A stretch of 34,461 nt of DNA from NCBI GenBank assembly GCA_902790405.1, contig CADARW010000005.1:1-34461 (forward strand), read 5' to 3'. Source of the stretch: an uncultured Bacteroidia bacterium (GTDB lineage Bacteria > Bacteroidota > Bacteroidia > Bacteroidales > ML635J-15). A model generated the notes under the pieces. The model was given only the letters and a program-made list of their open reading frames with translations. It ran no database searches and had not been told where the DNA came from. Shown here one piece after another: positions 22,237-29,431 of the stretch; positions within the stretch are counted from its first letter, which is position 1; the number at the start of each line of letters is the position of its first letter. Made by a program: the position numbers and the translations under genes.

Positions 22237-23451
22237 CTATTTTATTATTCCGTCAAGGATTTTCCTTGCGGCATCGACATTTACCATTATGTTTATCATT
22301 TTCAGCTTGATGTAGTCCTCGCTGTAGAAGCGGTAGCCACGGTGTTCGCCGTCCATTCCGCCCGAACCTGAATCCTTTATCAAGTACCAGTACTGATTCT
22401 TAATCTTTTGGTAACCAACAATCTGAATGCAGTGGTCGTCGGTGGTGCAACCGTTTTCGAGGCGCATTTCGCGTGAGTCGGCATTGATGTACTTGGCTGG
22501 AATGTCGAAAGTGGGGATTATGCCGACTTCGGTTTCCTTCACATAGCCGGGTTCCGATGTGTCGCCGCAGAGGCTAATTGAATAGCCGTTTGTGATGGCG
22601 TTGCGGATAATCCAGATGTAGTCGTCGAGCGAAATGTTGTAGTATTCGTTGCTATGCCACCAGTTGTCGGGTTCCTCGAGTTCGTGGCGCTGGTTGTACG
22701 GGTATTTCTTGAACGACATGAAACTGAAATAGTCGTTCGGTTTGACTTTTAGGTATTCCTCCATGAACGATTTCGGGGTGTAGGTCTTGCCTTCGTAGAT
22801 GAATGTTTCGGGAGGCGTACAGATGTTACGGTCGAGGATTTCCTTTACTTTGCCGACCACATCGTCGTCCCAGAGGTTTTTGTTTGCAACTTCGTCGAGA
22901 TAAGCCTTGAACTCGGTGAAAAGCTTCACGTGGTTGTTGTATTTCTGACCTTCTTTCAGACCGTTGTAAGCCGAGTAGGGCATAAGTCCGTGGTTGAACA
23001 TTACGCGCTTTATGGCGTTCGACTCGCTACCTTCGCCAAGTTCGATTTTGCCGCGTGTTTTTACAAATTCCTCGGCGCGGGCTACATATTCCCAGTAAAC
23101 GGTGAACATTTCCGACAGTTTCACCTGATGTCCGCTCTTGCGGTAGGCTTCGCTCTCGATGAACGAGGTTGCCGAGTATGCCCAGCAGGTGCCGCTAAGT
23201 CCTTGCGAAACAGGGTCATTGTGCCATACAGTTGTGTATTTGGCAGGGTCGGTGGGGTAGGTCTTGCCATTGAAGTCCATCACAAACGACTTCTTGTTAG
23301 GCGCGTCGCCTTCCTTGCCGGTGATGTCCTTCATTATTTCCTTCTGCATAAATCCTGCTGGCGAAGTGGCATATTTTGCCTTGTCGGGCTGCTGTGCGAA
23401 TGCCGTGGTTAACAGCAGGATAAATGGTATGACTGATATGGTTCGCTTCAT
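22237..23451 (-). CDS. Secreted C1B-family cysteine peptidase (aminopeptidase C / bleomycin hydrolase-like)
   Basis: 404 aa from the ATG at 23451, which begins a standard signal peptide (MKRTISVIPFILLLTTAFAQ). An ATG 22 codons upstream would put extra residues before the signal peptide, so I rejected it. The papain-type active site is visible: oxyanion Gln83 and catalytic Cys89 in NDPVSQGLSGTCWAYSATSF, and catalytic His340 in TTDDHCIQIVGY. The third residue, normally Asn in a KNSWG motif, is replaced by Asp in LIKDSGSG (Asp360). Unlike the classical cytoplasmic PepC hexamer, this one is exported, probably to the periplasm, for peptide degradation. A C-terminal catalytic-site blocker typical of bleomycin hydrolase is not obvious. 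Confidence 0.85.
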   Translation of the reverse strand: MKRTISVIPFILLLTTAFAQQPDKAKYATSPAGFMQKEIMKDITGKEGDAPNKKSFVMDFNGKTYPTDPAKYTTVWHNDPVSQGLSGTCWAYSATSFIESEAYRKSGHQVKLSEMFTVYWEYVARAEEFVKTRGKIELGEGSESNAIKRVMFNHGLMPYSAYNGLKEGQKYNNHVKLFTEFKAYLDEVANKNLWDDDVVGKVKEILDRNICTPPETFIYEGKTYTPKSFMEEYLKVKPNDYFSFMSFKKYPYNQRHELEEPDNWWHSNEYYNISLDDYIWIIRNAITNGYSISLCGDTSEPGYVKETEVGIIPTFDIPAKYINADSREMRLENGCTTDDHCIQIVGYQKIKNQYWYLIKDSGSGGMDGEHRGYRFYSEDYIKLKMINIMVNVDAARKILDGIIK

Positions 23452-23461
23452 ATTCAAATTT

Positions 23462-23475
23462 TTTGCAAAGTAAAT
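23462..23475 (-). promoter_or_regulatory. Possible promoter box of the C1B peptidase gene
   Basis: The minus strand reads ATTTACTTTGCAAA, a near match to the -7 box (TTACTTTG), ending 11 bp before the ATG. The identical 14-mer lies in the same place upstream of the flavodoxin-like gene (25831-25844). Confidence 0.4.
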
Positions 23476-23659
23476 AATTTCTACCGAATTGAGGAGAAAA
23501 AAGCTTGCTATATTCAATATGTTATCATTGATGAATGTAAAATTCTATCAACTATTACAATGATGAAGTCAGAAATATCTTCCATATCTGCCAGAACTTC
23601 AGTGGACATGATGTCCTGCTGAATTTTGTCAAAAAGCTAAAATTGAACGTTATCAATAT

Positions 23660-24793
23660 TCACAATTTTCCACAAACAAAGTCCTGGTAATTTTCTGGAG
23701 ATATAACTGCATAGTCATGTTTAGGATAATTTTGTGCAAAGGTTTTGTTTATTTTAGGAAGTTTTGCTGTACTCCATTTGAACTCGTATGCATGTAAAAT
23801 CCCGTCGGTTTCTTCTATGTAGTCAATTTCTTGTTGTTGCATTGTTCTCCAGAAATAGCTATTTCCATAGAAATCGCTGTATAAATTATGCTTTATTCTT
23901 TCGCTAACGAGATAGTTTTCCCATAATGCGCCAGTGTCTTGCCGTAGTGATAACGGTTTGAAATCCCCGATGATTGCATTACGCACCCCATTGTCATAAA
24001 AATAAACTTTACGGCTTTTCTTCAGTTCATTGCGCACATTGCGACTAAATGAACGCAGGTGGAAGACAATGAAAGATTTCTCAAGTAGGTCGATGTAGCG
24101 TTGCACAGTTTGCGAATTCATGCCAACAAGATTGCCAAGTTCGTTGAACGAAACTTCGCTTCCTATTTGCAATGCAAGTGCCTGAAGAAGTTGCTCGATT
24201 ATTTCTGGCTTTCGTATGTCCTGAAAAGCAAAAACATCTTTAAAAAGGTAACTGTTTGTAAGATTTGTAAGTATCTCGCGTTCTTCACCTTCGCTGTTTA
24301 TTACATCAGGATATGATCCATATATCAACCGTCTTTCAATAAGCCTTTTTTCGTCCAAACTTCCATGTTCGTTAATAAGTTCTTTGGTAGAAAACGGGAG
24401 CAATGTGTATTCGTATTTTCGGCCTGTGAGAGGTTCGTTTATGGAGTTTGAAAGTTCGAGAGCAGAAGAACCTGTGACGATTACCTGTTTTTCTGGACAG
24501 CTATCGATAAGCAACTTGAGAGTTATTCCTATATTGGATACTCTTTGTGCTTCGTCAATCATTATAATGTCTGCATTCACAACATCCGCTTTCAATTCTG
24601 TAGAAGTTGGTGACGAAAGTTTTTGTCTTATGTCTGGCTCGTCACAATTCCAGAATAAAATGCGCTTATCGCTATCATTCATTATCATACGTAACAATGT
24701 TGTCTTGCCAACTTGGCGAGGTCCCACAATAATAACCGCTTTCCCTTTAAACAAATGTGAAAGTATCAATTGTTTTAATTCTCTTTCTATCAT
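23660..24793 (-). CDS. AAA+ ATPase with C-terminal DUF4143 nuclease-like domain
   Basis: 377 aa, cytoplasmic. The ATPase domain (about 15-200) has Walker A VGPRQVGKTT (residues 23-32), Walker B DIIMIDEAQ (75-83), a sensor-like VIVTGSSALEL and the LTGR motif. The middle includes a winged-helix-like segment, FNELGNLVGMNSQTVQRYIDLLEK. The C-terminal DUF4143 domain ends ALWENYLVSERIKHN, QQQEIDYIEE and AYEFKWS, an E-D-ExK pattern reminiscent of PD-(D/E)XK nucleases. Proteins of this type are abundant and often mobile in Bacteroidota; their biological role is not known. It has a promoter with two 20-bp direct repeats upstream. It appears to be a single-gene acquisition, with an unassignable 140-bp gap on its 3' side. 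Confidence 0.88.
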   Translation of the reverse strand: MIERELKQLILSHLFKGKAVIIVGPRQVGKTTLLRMIMNDSDKRILFWNCDEPDIRQKLSSPTSTELKADVVNADIIMIDEAQRVSNIGITLKLLIDSCPEKQVIVTGSSALELSNSINEPLTGRKYEYTLLPFSTKELINEHGSLDEKRLIERRLIYGSYPDVINSEGEEREILTNLTNSYLFKDVFAFQDIRKPEIIEQLLQALALQIGSEVSFNELGNLVGMNSQTVQRYIDLLEKSFIVFHLRSFSRNVRNELKKSRKVYFYDNGVRNAIIGDFKPLSLRQDTGALWENYLVSERIKHNLYSDFYGNSYFWRTMQQQEIDYIEETDGILHAYEFKWSTAKLPKINKTFAQNYPKHDYAVISPENYQDFVCGKL

Positions 24794-24815
24794 CTTCTGT
24801 CGTTTTTAAACGATG

Positions 24816-24823
24816 CAAATGTA
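24816..24823 (-). promoter_or_regulatory. -7 element of the AAA+DUF4143 gene
   Basis: The minus strand reads TACATTTG, a perfect TAnnTTTG, 22 bp before the ATG at 24793. The -33 position (about 24844-24847, TTTA) falls inside the first copy of the direct repeat at 24836-24887. Confidence 0.55.
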
Positions 24824-24835
24824 TATATTTTTATG

Positions 24836-24887
24836 TTATAATGTAAAATTCTTATATTTTTTTTTGATTATAATGGAAAATTCTTAT
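24836..24887. repeat. 20-bp direct repeat, likely operator for the AAA+DUF4143 promoter
   Basis: TTATAATGTAAAATTCTTAT (24836-24855) and TTATAATGGAAAATTCTTAT (24868-24887) differ at one base and are 32 bp apart, about three helical turns. The first copy overlaps the -33 region, as expected for a repressor site. Confidence 0.55.
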
Positions 24888-25041
24888 GTTTTTGTATGTC
24901 TATATACCAGTCTGTTTTCGGATTTGTTGTATTAATAAATTGAATATTAGTGTTTTAGTCGGTTGAGTGCATTTTCTTACTTTATGATTTTGCACACTAA
25001 TCCGAAAAGCTTTATTTACCTTTTTCGGTAACCTAATTCCG

Positions 25042-25821
25042 CTACTTGATAAAATTCGTCACTTTGTGTTCCTTTTCCCTTATGGGAGTTTCTGTGTCAT
25101 TGTGAATTTTCTTGAGCATCCACGCCATGTTGTTTGCCATTGTGCGCATGGTCTGCAAGCCTTCTTCGTCCAGTGCGGCCTCGCCTTCGTCGCGACCGTA
25201 TACGATGTTCCAGTACTGCGAGGTGACAATGGGCATATTCAGCATTTGGAATGGCATGAGCAGTGTCTGATATACGGCAGTTGCTCCACCTCTACGACAA
25301 ACAGCCACCGCTGCTGCAGGCTTGTTCTGCATTAGATTTGATGCGGAATAACATAGACGCTGTATGAGGCAAAGCAATGTGCCGTTAGGCTGACCGTAGT
25401 AGGTTGGGGAGCCGACTATGATGGCATCGCATTCGGACATAAGATTATAAGCACGATTATATAGGTCGTCCTCGAAGACGCAGCGGCCAGTCTTTTTGCA
25501 ATGGTTGCAGGCGATACATCCTTGTGCTGGTTCGGTTCCAATCTGCAAAAGTTCGGAGGCGATTCCGTTCTGTTCCAACTGCTTGGCGGCTTCCATCAGA
25601 GCCAAATAGGTATTCCCGTTTTTTCGCGGACTGCCGTTTATTAGGAGTACTTTCAGCCCTTTTCCTGTCGAATCTTTGATGCATCCCGCTTCTTGCGACG
25701 GTTTATTCTGTTCTTGTGAAATCTGGGTTGGGTTCTCTTCTTTCGGTTCTGTTGTTTCCGTTTTGCTTGTGCAGGCGACAAGTGTGAATATCGAAACTGC
25801 AATTACTAATAATTTTCTCAT
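25042..25821 (-). CDS. Flavodoxin-like NAD(P)H-dependent FMN reductase family lipoprotein
   Basis: 259 aa. The signal peptide ends LVAC with lipidated Cys17, followed by a low-complexity Glu/Lys/Gln linker to about residue 55. From about 57 the protein is a flavodoxin fold: LLINGSPRKNGNTY (59-72) is the FMN phosphate loop, and IIVGSPTYYGQPNG is the second flavin-binding loop. Between them GCIACNHCKKTGRC holds four cysteines (102, 105, 108, 114), as in iron-sulfur flavoproteins and related oxidoreductases. An exported lipoprotein version of this normally cytoplasmic family is uncommon. The electron donor and target are unknown. It is divergent from the MATE gene, and the 14-mer ATTTACTTTGCAAA lies 10 bp before its ATG. 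Confidence 0.83.
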   Translation of the reverse strand: MRKLLVIAVSIFTLVACTSKTETTEPKEENPTQISQEQNKPSQEAGCIKDSTGKGLKVLLINGSPRKNGNTYLALMEAAKQLEQNGIASELLQIGTEPAQGCIACNHCKKTGRCVFEDDLYNRAYNLMSECDAIIVGSPTYYGQPNGTLLCLIQRLCYSASNLMQNKPAAAVAVCRRGGATAVYQTLLMPFQMLNMPIVTSQYWNIVYGRDEGEAALDEEGLQTMRTMANNMAWMLKKIHNDTETPIREKEHKVTNFIK

Positions 25822-25830
25822 TTGATTTTT

Positions 25831-25844
25831 TTTGCAAAGTAAAT
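25831..25844 (-). promoter_or_regulatory. Possible promoter box of the flavodoxin-like gene
   Basis: The minus strand reads ATTTACTTTGCAAA, identical to the sequence at 23462-23475 and placed equally close to its start codon. It contains TTACTTTG, one mismatch from TAnnTTTG. Confidence 0.4.
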
Positions 25845-25879
25845 GAAATTATGCAAATTATGATGTGAGAAAAAATGCT

Positions 25880-25887
25880 TACTTTTG
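25880..25887 (+). promoter_or_regulatory. -7 element of the MATE gene
   Basis: TACTTTTG matches TAnnTTTG perfectly and ends 8 bp before the ATG at 25896, so the transcript would be almost leaderless. It also means the upstream ATG at 25875 lies before the transcription start and is not used. Confidence 0.5.
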
Positions 25888-25895
25888 CATCTTGT

Positions 25896-27260
25896 ATGGA
25901 TAATGCGGAACGATTAGGAGTTGAGCGGATAAGCACTTTGCTTATGCGGTTGTCGTTGCCCTCGGTGTTGGGGATGCTCGCCATTACCATATATAATGTC
26001 GCCGATACAATTTTTGTGGGACAGGCGGTCGGCGTGGAGGCTATTGCCGGCTTGTCGGTTACTTTGCCGTTGATGCTCGTGATAAACAACACTTTCGGAC
26101 AGGCGGTAGGACTTGGCGGTGCATCAATCATTTAGCGCGCGCTAGGGGCAAGGAAACGCGATTTTGCCGAGCTTGTGCTTCAGAACTTGGTGTTTATGAT
26201 TCTGTGCCTCAATGTCTTGTTGTTCGGTTTGGTAATAGCTTTTTTGCCCCACCTGCTACGGATTTTCGGTGCCGACGATTCTATTTTGCCTTATTCGATT
26301 GAATATGCAACTTGGTGCCTGCCAGGAAGTTTCGCGATGAACATTTTCTTCGTTTTTATCAATGTTATCCGTGCCGAGGGGAATACAAAGTTTGCAATGT
26401 GGTGTCAGATACTGACAGCCGTAATCAACCTTGTGCTTGACCCGATTTTCATATTCATTTTTGATTGGGGCGTGAAAGGTGCGGCAATTGCGACTTCCAT
26501 TTCGCAGATTGTGAGCGCAGCACTTGGAGTATGGTATTTCCGCCAGAGCAAAAAAAGAGTGCTTTCCCTGTCGTACCGCGATTGTTTCCGACTGCCCGAA
26601 CTAAAGGTTGTCGGCGAAACCTTGGCTTTAGGTTCTGCTTCGTTCGGACGACAATTGGCGCATTCTTCTACTTCCATTGTGGTAAACAATGTATTGCTTT
26701 TTGTCGGAGGTTCGCTGTCGATTGCTGCCTACGGTATCATAAACCGCCTGACTATGTTCGTATTTATGCCGATTTTTGGTGTCAACCAAGGCTTTATGCC
26801 AATTGCGGGATATAATTATGGCGCCGAGAAATATGGTCGCGTCATCGGTTCGCTGAAGGCTGGAATTATCTTCTCAACAGTGATATGCGTTGTGGCGTTT
26901 GTCTTGTTCGAACTGATTCCGCATCCGCTTCTTGCAATGTTTACCGACGACAGCGAACTGGTGGAAATTGGAGCGAGAGGCCTGCGGATTTTTGTGCTTG
27001 CAATTCCGGTCGTGGGTTGCCAGGTGATAGGTTCTGGACTGTTTCAGGCGCTGGGCAAGGCAAAGCCGGCATTTTTCCTTTCCATAGCACGGCAGATGAT
27101 TTTCCTTATACCTTTAGTTATACTTTTGCCTCGCTATTGCTCTTCGTTTTGGGGCGACGATGCCATCTGGTATGCCTTCCCGATTGCCGATTTGCTTTCG
27201 ACGGTAATAACAATCTTTATGTCTCATAAATTAATTAAATCGTTGATACATACAAACTAA
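25896..27260 (+). pseudogene. MATE-family multidrug exporter interrupted by an in-frame TAG
   Basis: Read through, this is one 454-codon frame with a single TAG at 26133-26135 (codon 80). Before it: RLSLPSVLGMLAITIYNVAD and LGGASII. After it: RALGARKRDFAELVLQN, then membrane segments to the end, with ELKVVGETLALGSASFGRQL and the MATE second-half motif GVNQGFMPIAGYNYGAEKYG. The family normally has Ser at the stop position (SxIS-R-LG), and TCG to TAG is one base change, so this is a point nonsense mutation, or a sequencing error, in a Na+ or H+-coupled multidrug exporter with about 12 membrane helices. TAG is used as an ordinary stop by the FISUMP, cassette C and DUF58 genes, so recoding is unlikely. 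The rest of the frame is intact, implying recent damage. Confidence 0.85.
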
Positions 27261-27349
27261 TTGCAGTGGTAAATGTTAAATAAATGTTATTGAACACATT
27301 TTGGAACGGATTTTGCCATAGCCATTTTCGAATCAAAAATATTACGGAT

Positions 27350-27943
27350 ATGAAAAAGTTATGTCTCATAATAATAGTTGCCCTTATCGGATTTTCGGAG
27401 GCTACTTTCGCGCAGAAAAATATGCCGTACTATTCGGAGATTAATGTCGATAGTCTTATCTCAGCCACCGAGCACCTTATACTTTTGCCCGAGGTGAAAG
27501 TTTATTCAAACAAGCGCAAGGCTGCTCGTGCAAATAAGAAATTCGACAAGTTGGTGTTTAATTTTAAGAAGGTTTATCCGTACGTTTTGGAGGTTTCGGC
27601 TTTGTACCGTCAGATTGACGATAGTCTTGCCCGCATGGATTCAAAGCGTCAGCGCAAGGAGTATATGGATATGCGCGAAGACCAGATAATGGCCCATTAC
27701 AAGCCTATTATGAGCAGGTTCACCTTGTCGCAGGCAATAATATTTGTCAAGTTGCTCGACCGCGAATGTGGAAGCACTGCCTACGAGGTAATCAAGACTT
27801 TGAAAGGTGGATTTTTTGCCGGTTCGTGTCAGCTGTTTGCATGCATGTTCGGCAATAACCTCAAGAAGTCGTACGATTCTGAGGTGTCGGACAAGACGCT
27901 TGAGTACCTTGTTTTGCAGTATCGCGCCGGTAAACTTACCTAA
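27350..27943 (+). CDS. DUF4294 family exported protein
   Basis: 197 aa from the ATG at 27350, which begins a clear signal peptide (MKKLCLIIIVALIGFSEATFAQ). An ATG 22 codons upstream was rejected because it would bury the signal peptide. The mature part has the features of DUF4294: HLILLPEVKVYSNKRK, FDKLVFNFKKVYPYVLEVSA, YMDMREDQIMAHYKPIM and FVKLLDRECGSTAYEVIKTL. The family is conserved in Bacteroidota, is probably periplasmic, and has no known function. It is rich in charged helices with no obvious catalytic motif. It is followed 38 bp downstream by a terminator, so it is likely the last gene of its unit. Confidence 0.8.
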   Translation: MKKLCLIIIVALIGFSEATFAQKNMPYYSEINVDSLISATEHLILLPEVKVYSNKRKAARANKKFDKLVFNFKKVYPYVLEVSALYRQIDDSLARMDSKRQRKEYMDMREDQIMAHYKPIMSRFTLSQAIIFVKLLDRECGSTAYEVIKTLKGGFFAGSCQLFACMFGNNLKKSYDSEVSDKTLEYLVLQYRAGKLT

Positions 27944-27981
27944 GACAATCTTCTGTTTTCCTTTTATATATTTTGTTGGCG

Positions 27982-28008
27982 GGCGGGATTCGTTCCCGCC
28001 TGTTTTTT
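27982..28008 (+). terminator. Rho-independent terminator after the DUF4294 gene
   Basis: GGCGGGA (27982-27988) and TCCCGCC (27994-28000) form a 7-bp G+C-rich stem with a 5-nt loop, followed by TGTTTTTT. Confidence 0.85.
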
Positions 28009-28020
28009 GTATGATTCAAT

Positions 28021-28068
28021 GATTTAAAGATTTAAAGATTCAAAGATTCAAAGATTTGAAGATTTGAA
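28021..28068. repeat. Six tandem 8-bp units in identical pairs
   Basis: The units are GATTTAAA twice, GATTCAAA twice and GATTTGAA twice, without interruption, just after the DUF4294 terminator. They fill the gap before the DUF58 promoter. Confidence 0.85.
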
Positions 28069-28109
28069 TAGAAAATGACAATCTAAAATCGTCAATCGTA
28101 AATTATTAT

Positions 28110-28117
28110 TATTTTTG
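28110..28117 (+). promoter_or_regulatory. -7 element of the DUF58 gene
   Basis: TATTTTTG matches TAnnTTTG. The expected start is near 28124, 12 bp before the ATG at 28136. A TTG at 28115 in the same frame lies inside this box and cannot be the start. Confidence 0.5.
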
Positions 28118-28135
28118 TGCGCAAAACAAAAAACT

Positions 28136-29059
28136 ATGGATGCCAAAGATGTAAACCTTGAGCTGTTTCCGCAGTACGACAATCTTGAATTTCTTGCAAG
28201 TCAGGTTGTTGAGGGATTTATTACGGGTTTGCACAAGAGTCCGTTCCATGGTTTTTCGGTGGAGTTTGCCGAGCATAGGCTCTACAACAAGGGCGAAAGT
28301 ACCAAGCATATCGACTGGAAATTGTATGCGCGCACCGACAAGCTTTTTGTGAAGCGGTACGAGGAGGAGACCAACTTGCGTGGGCAGATAATAATTGACG
28401 TGTCGTCGTCGATGTTGTTCCCATACAAGGAAAAGCGCATGAACAAGCTTCAGTTTTCCATATATGCGGCTGCGTCGCTGGTTTATCTGCTTCACCGTCA
28501 GCGCGATGCTGTTGGCCTAACGCTTTTCGACGACGATGTGAGATTTCACCTCGATGCCAAGTCGTCGCAAGTGCATTTGTCGGTGATGTACAACGAGATG
28601 CGCAAGTTCTTGAGTCCCGAAAGCATTCAGTTGCAAAAGCGTACCGATACGGCAGGCACCTTGCATAAGATTGCCGAGATGATTCACAAGCGCTCGCTGG
28701 TGATATTGTTCAGCGATATGTTTATTGACGGCGATACAGAGGCTTTGTTCTCGGCATTGCAGCATCTGAAGTATAGTAAGCATGAGATAATTATTTTCCA
28801 TGTCATCGATCGCAAGATGGAGGAGGAGTTCGCATTTGCCAACCGTCCCTACAAGTTTGTCGACCTCGAGACTGGCACGACTATGATGCTTAATCCTGCC
28901 GAAGTGCGCGATGGCTATGTGAAGAAGGTTTCTGGTCTTGTATCGGAACTGAAATACAAGTGTGGGCTGTTTGGTATCGATTTCGTCGAAGCCGACATAA
29001 ATAAACCCGTCGATGAGGTTCTGAAGCCGTATTTGATAAAGAGGGCAAAGTTCTTTTAG
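28136..29059 (+). CDS. DUF58 domain protein (vWA-like)
   Basis: 307 aa from the ATG at 28136. The DUF58 signature is GESTKHIDWKLYARTDKLFV (residues 53-72) followed by KRYEEETN. A von Willebrand A-like fold follows, with the MIDAS motif DVSSS (Asp88, Ser90, Ser92). Later segments SLVILFSDMFIDGD and HEIIIFHVIDRKMEEEF are typical strands of the same domain. These proteins usually work with a MoxR AAA+ ATPase and Bat proteins in assembling or maintaining envelope or aerotolerance functions. No moxR or bat gene is adjacent here, so it stands alone with its own promoter. No signal peptide or membrane anchor is seen. The stop codon is immediately followed by a hairpin array. Confidence 0.86.
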   Translation: MDAKDVNLELFPQYDNLEFLASQVVEGFITGLHKSPFHGFSVEFAEHRLYNKGESTKHIDWKLYARTDKLFVKRYEEETNLRGQIIIDVSSSMLFPYKEKRMNKLQFSIYAAASLVYLLHRQRDAVGLTLFDDDVRFHLDAKSSQVHLSVMYNEMRKFLSPESIQLQKRTDTAGTLHKIAEMIHKRSLVILFSDMFIDGDTEALFSALQHLKYSKHEIIIFHVIDRKMEEEFAFANRPYKFVDLETGTTMMLNPAEVRDGYVKKVSGLVSELKYKCGLFGIDFVEADINKPVDEVLKPYLIKRAKFF

Positions 29060-29365
29060 GGCTAAAGCCGTTTCTATGTGCTTCGCACGTTTGAATGGCT
29101 TCGACGTTTCTATGTGCTTCGCACGTTTGAATGCTTCGCCGTTTCTATGGCTGACGCCGTTTCTATGTGCTTCGCACGTTTGAATGCCTGCGGCGTTTCT
29201 ATGGCTTCGCCGTTTCTATGGCTTCGCCGTTTCTATGTGCTTCGCACGTTTCTATGCCTTCGGCGTTTATATGTGCTTCGCAACGTTTGAATGGCTTCGC
29301 CGTTTCTCGTTTCTATGCCTGCAGCGTTTCTAGTTTCACGTTTCAATGGCTAAAGCCGTTTGAAG
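29060..29365. repeat. Array of about 16 micro-hairpins separated by GTTTCTAT/GTTTGAAT
   Basis: Immediately after the DUF58 stop, short palindromes of 8-12 nt alternate with an 8-nt spacer (GTTTCTAT or GTTTGAAT). The hairpin types are GTGC-TTC-GCAC (five exact or near copies), GGC-TTC-GCC, GCC-TTC-GGC, GCC-TGC-GGC, GGCT-AA-AGCC and GGC-TGAC-GCC. Stem bases differ between units but pairing is nearly always kept. The spacing is about 17-19 bp. The plus strand is largely open but composed of a few repeated codons, so I do not call it coding. Confidence 0.85.
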
Positions 29366-29383
29366 GTTTCTGTGTAATAAAAT

Positions 29384-29413
29384 AAAAAAGAGCGGAATTT
29401 TTCCGCTCTTTTT
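29384..29413. terminator. Bidirectional terminator between DUF58 and the T9SS gene
   Basis: A-rich AAAAAGAGCGGAA pairs with TTCCGCTCTTTTT around a 3-nt loop. Runs of A and T on the two sides give a T-tract in both directions. It ends 18 bp beyond the stop of the minus-strand gene. Confidence 0.85.
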
Positions 29414-29431
29414 ATTGTGTTTTTGCAATTA

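Noticed and set aside
23518-23659. Short open frame NSINYYNDEVRNIF...KKLKL in the gap beside the AAA+DUF4143 gene
   Set aside because: It has no start codon, no family resemblance I can name and only about 50 codons. It could be a remnant but cannot be supported.
25002-25028. Inverted repeat CCGAAAA ... TTTTCGG near the end of the flavodoxin-like gene
   Set aside because: The stem is 7 bp with a 13-nt loop and is not followed by a T-run in the right direction, so it is not a convincing terminator.
26133-26135. Stop-codon recoding (TAG as sense) in this organism
   Set aside because: TAG ends the FISUMP, cassette C and DUF58 genes at natural protein ends, so global recoding is not supported.
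29060-29365. CRISPR array
   Set aside because: Units are only 17-19 bp, the constant part is 8 bp, and the variable part is palindromic; no cas genes are present.
29078-29385. Plus-strand frames across the micro-hairpin array
   Set aside because: They translate to a few recurring residues (RTF, FAV, RLN) created by the repeat itself; a coding role is not supported.
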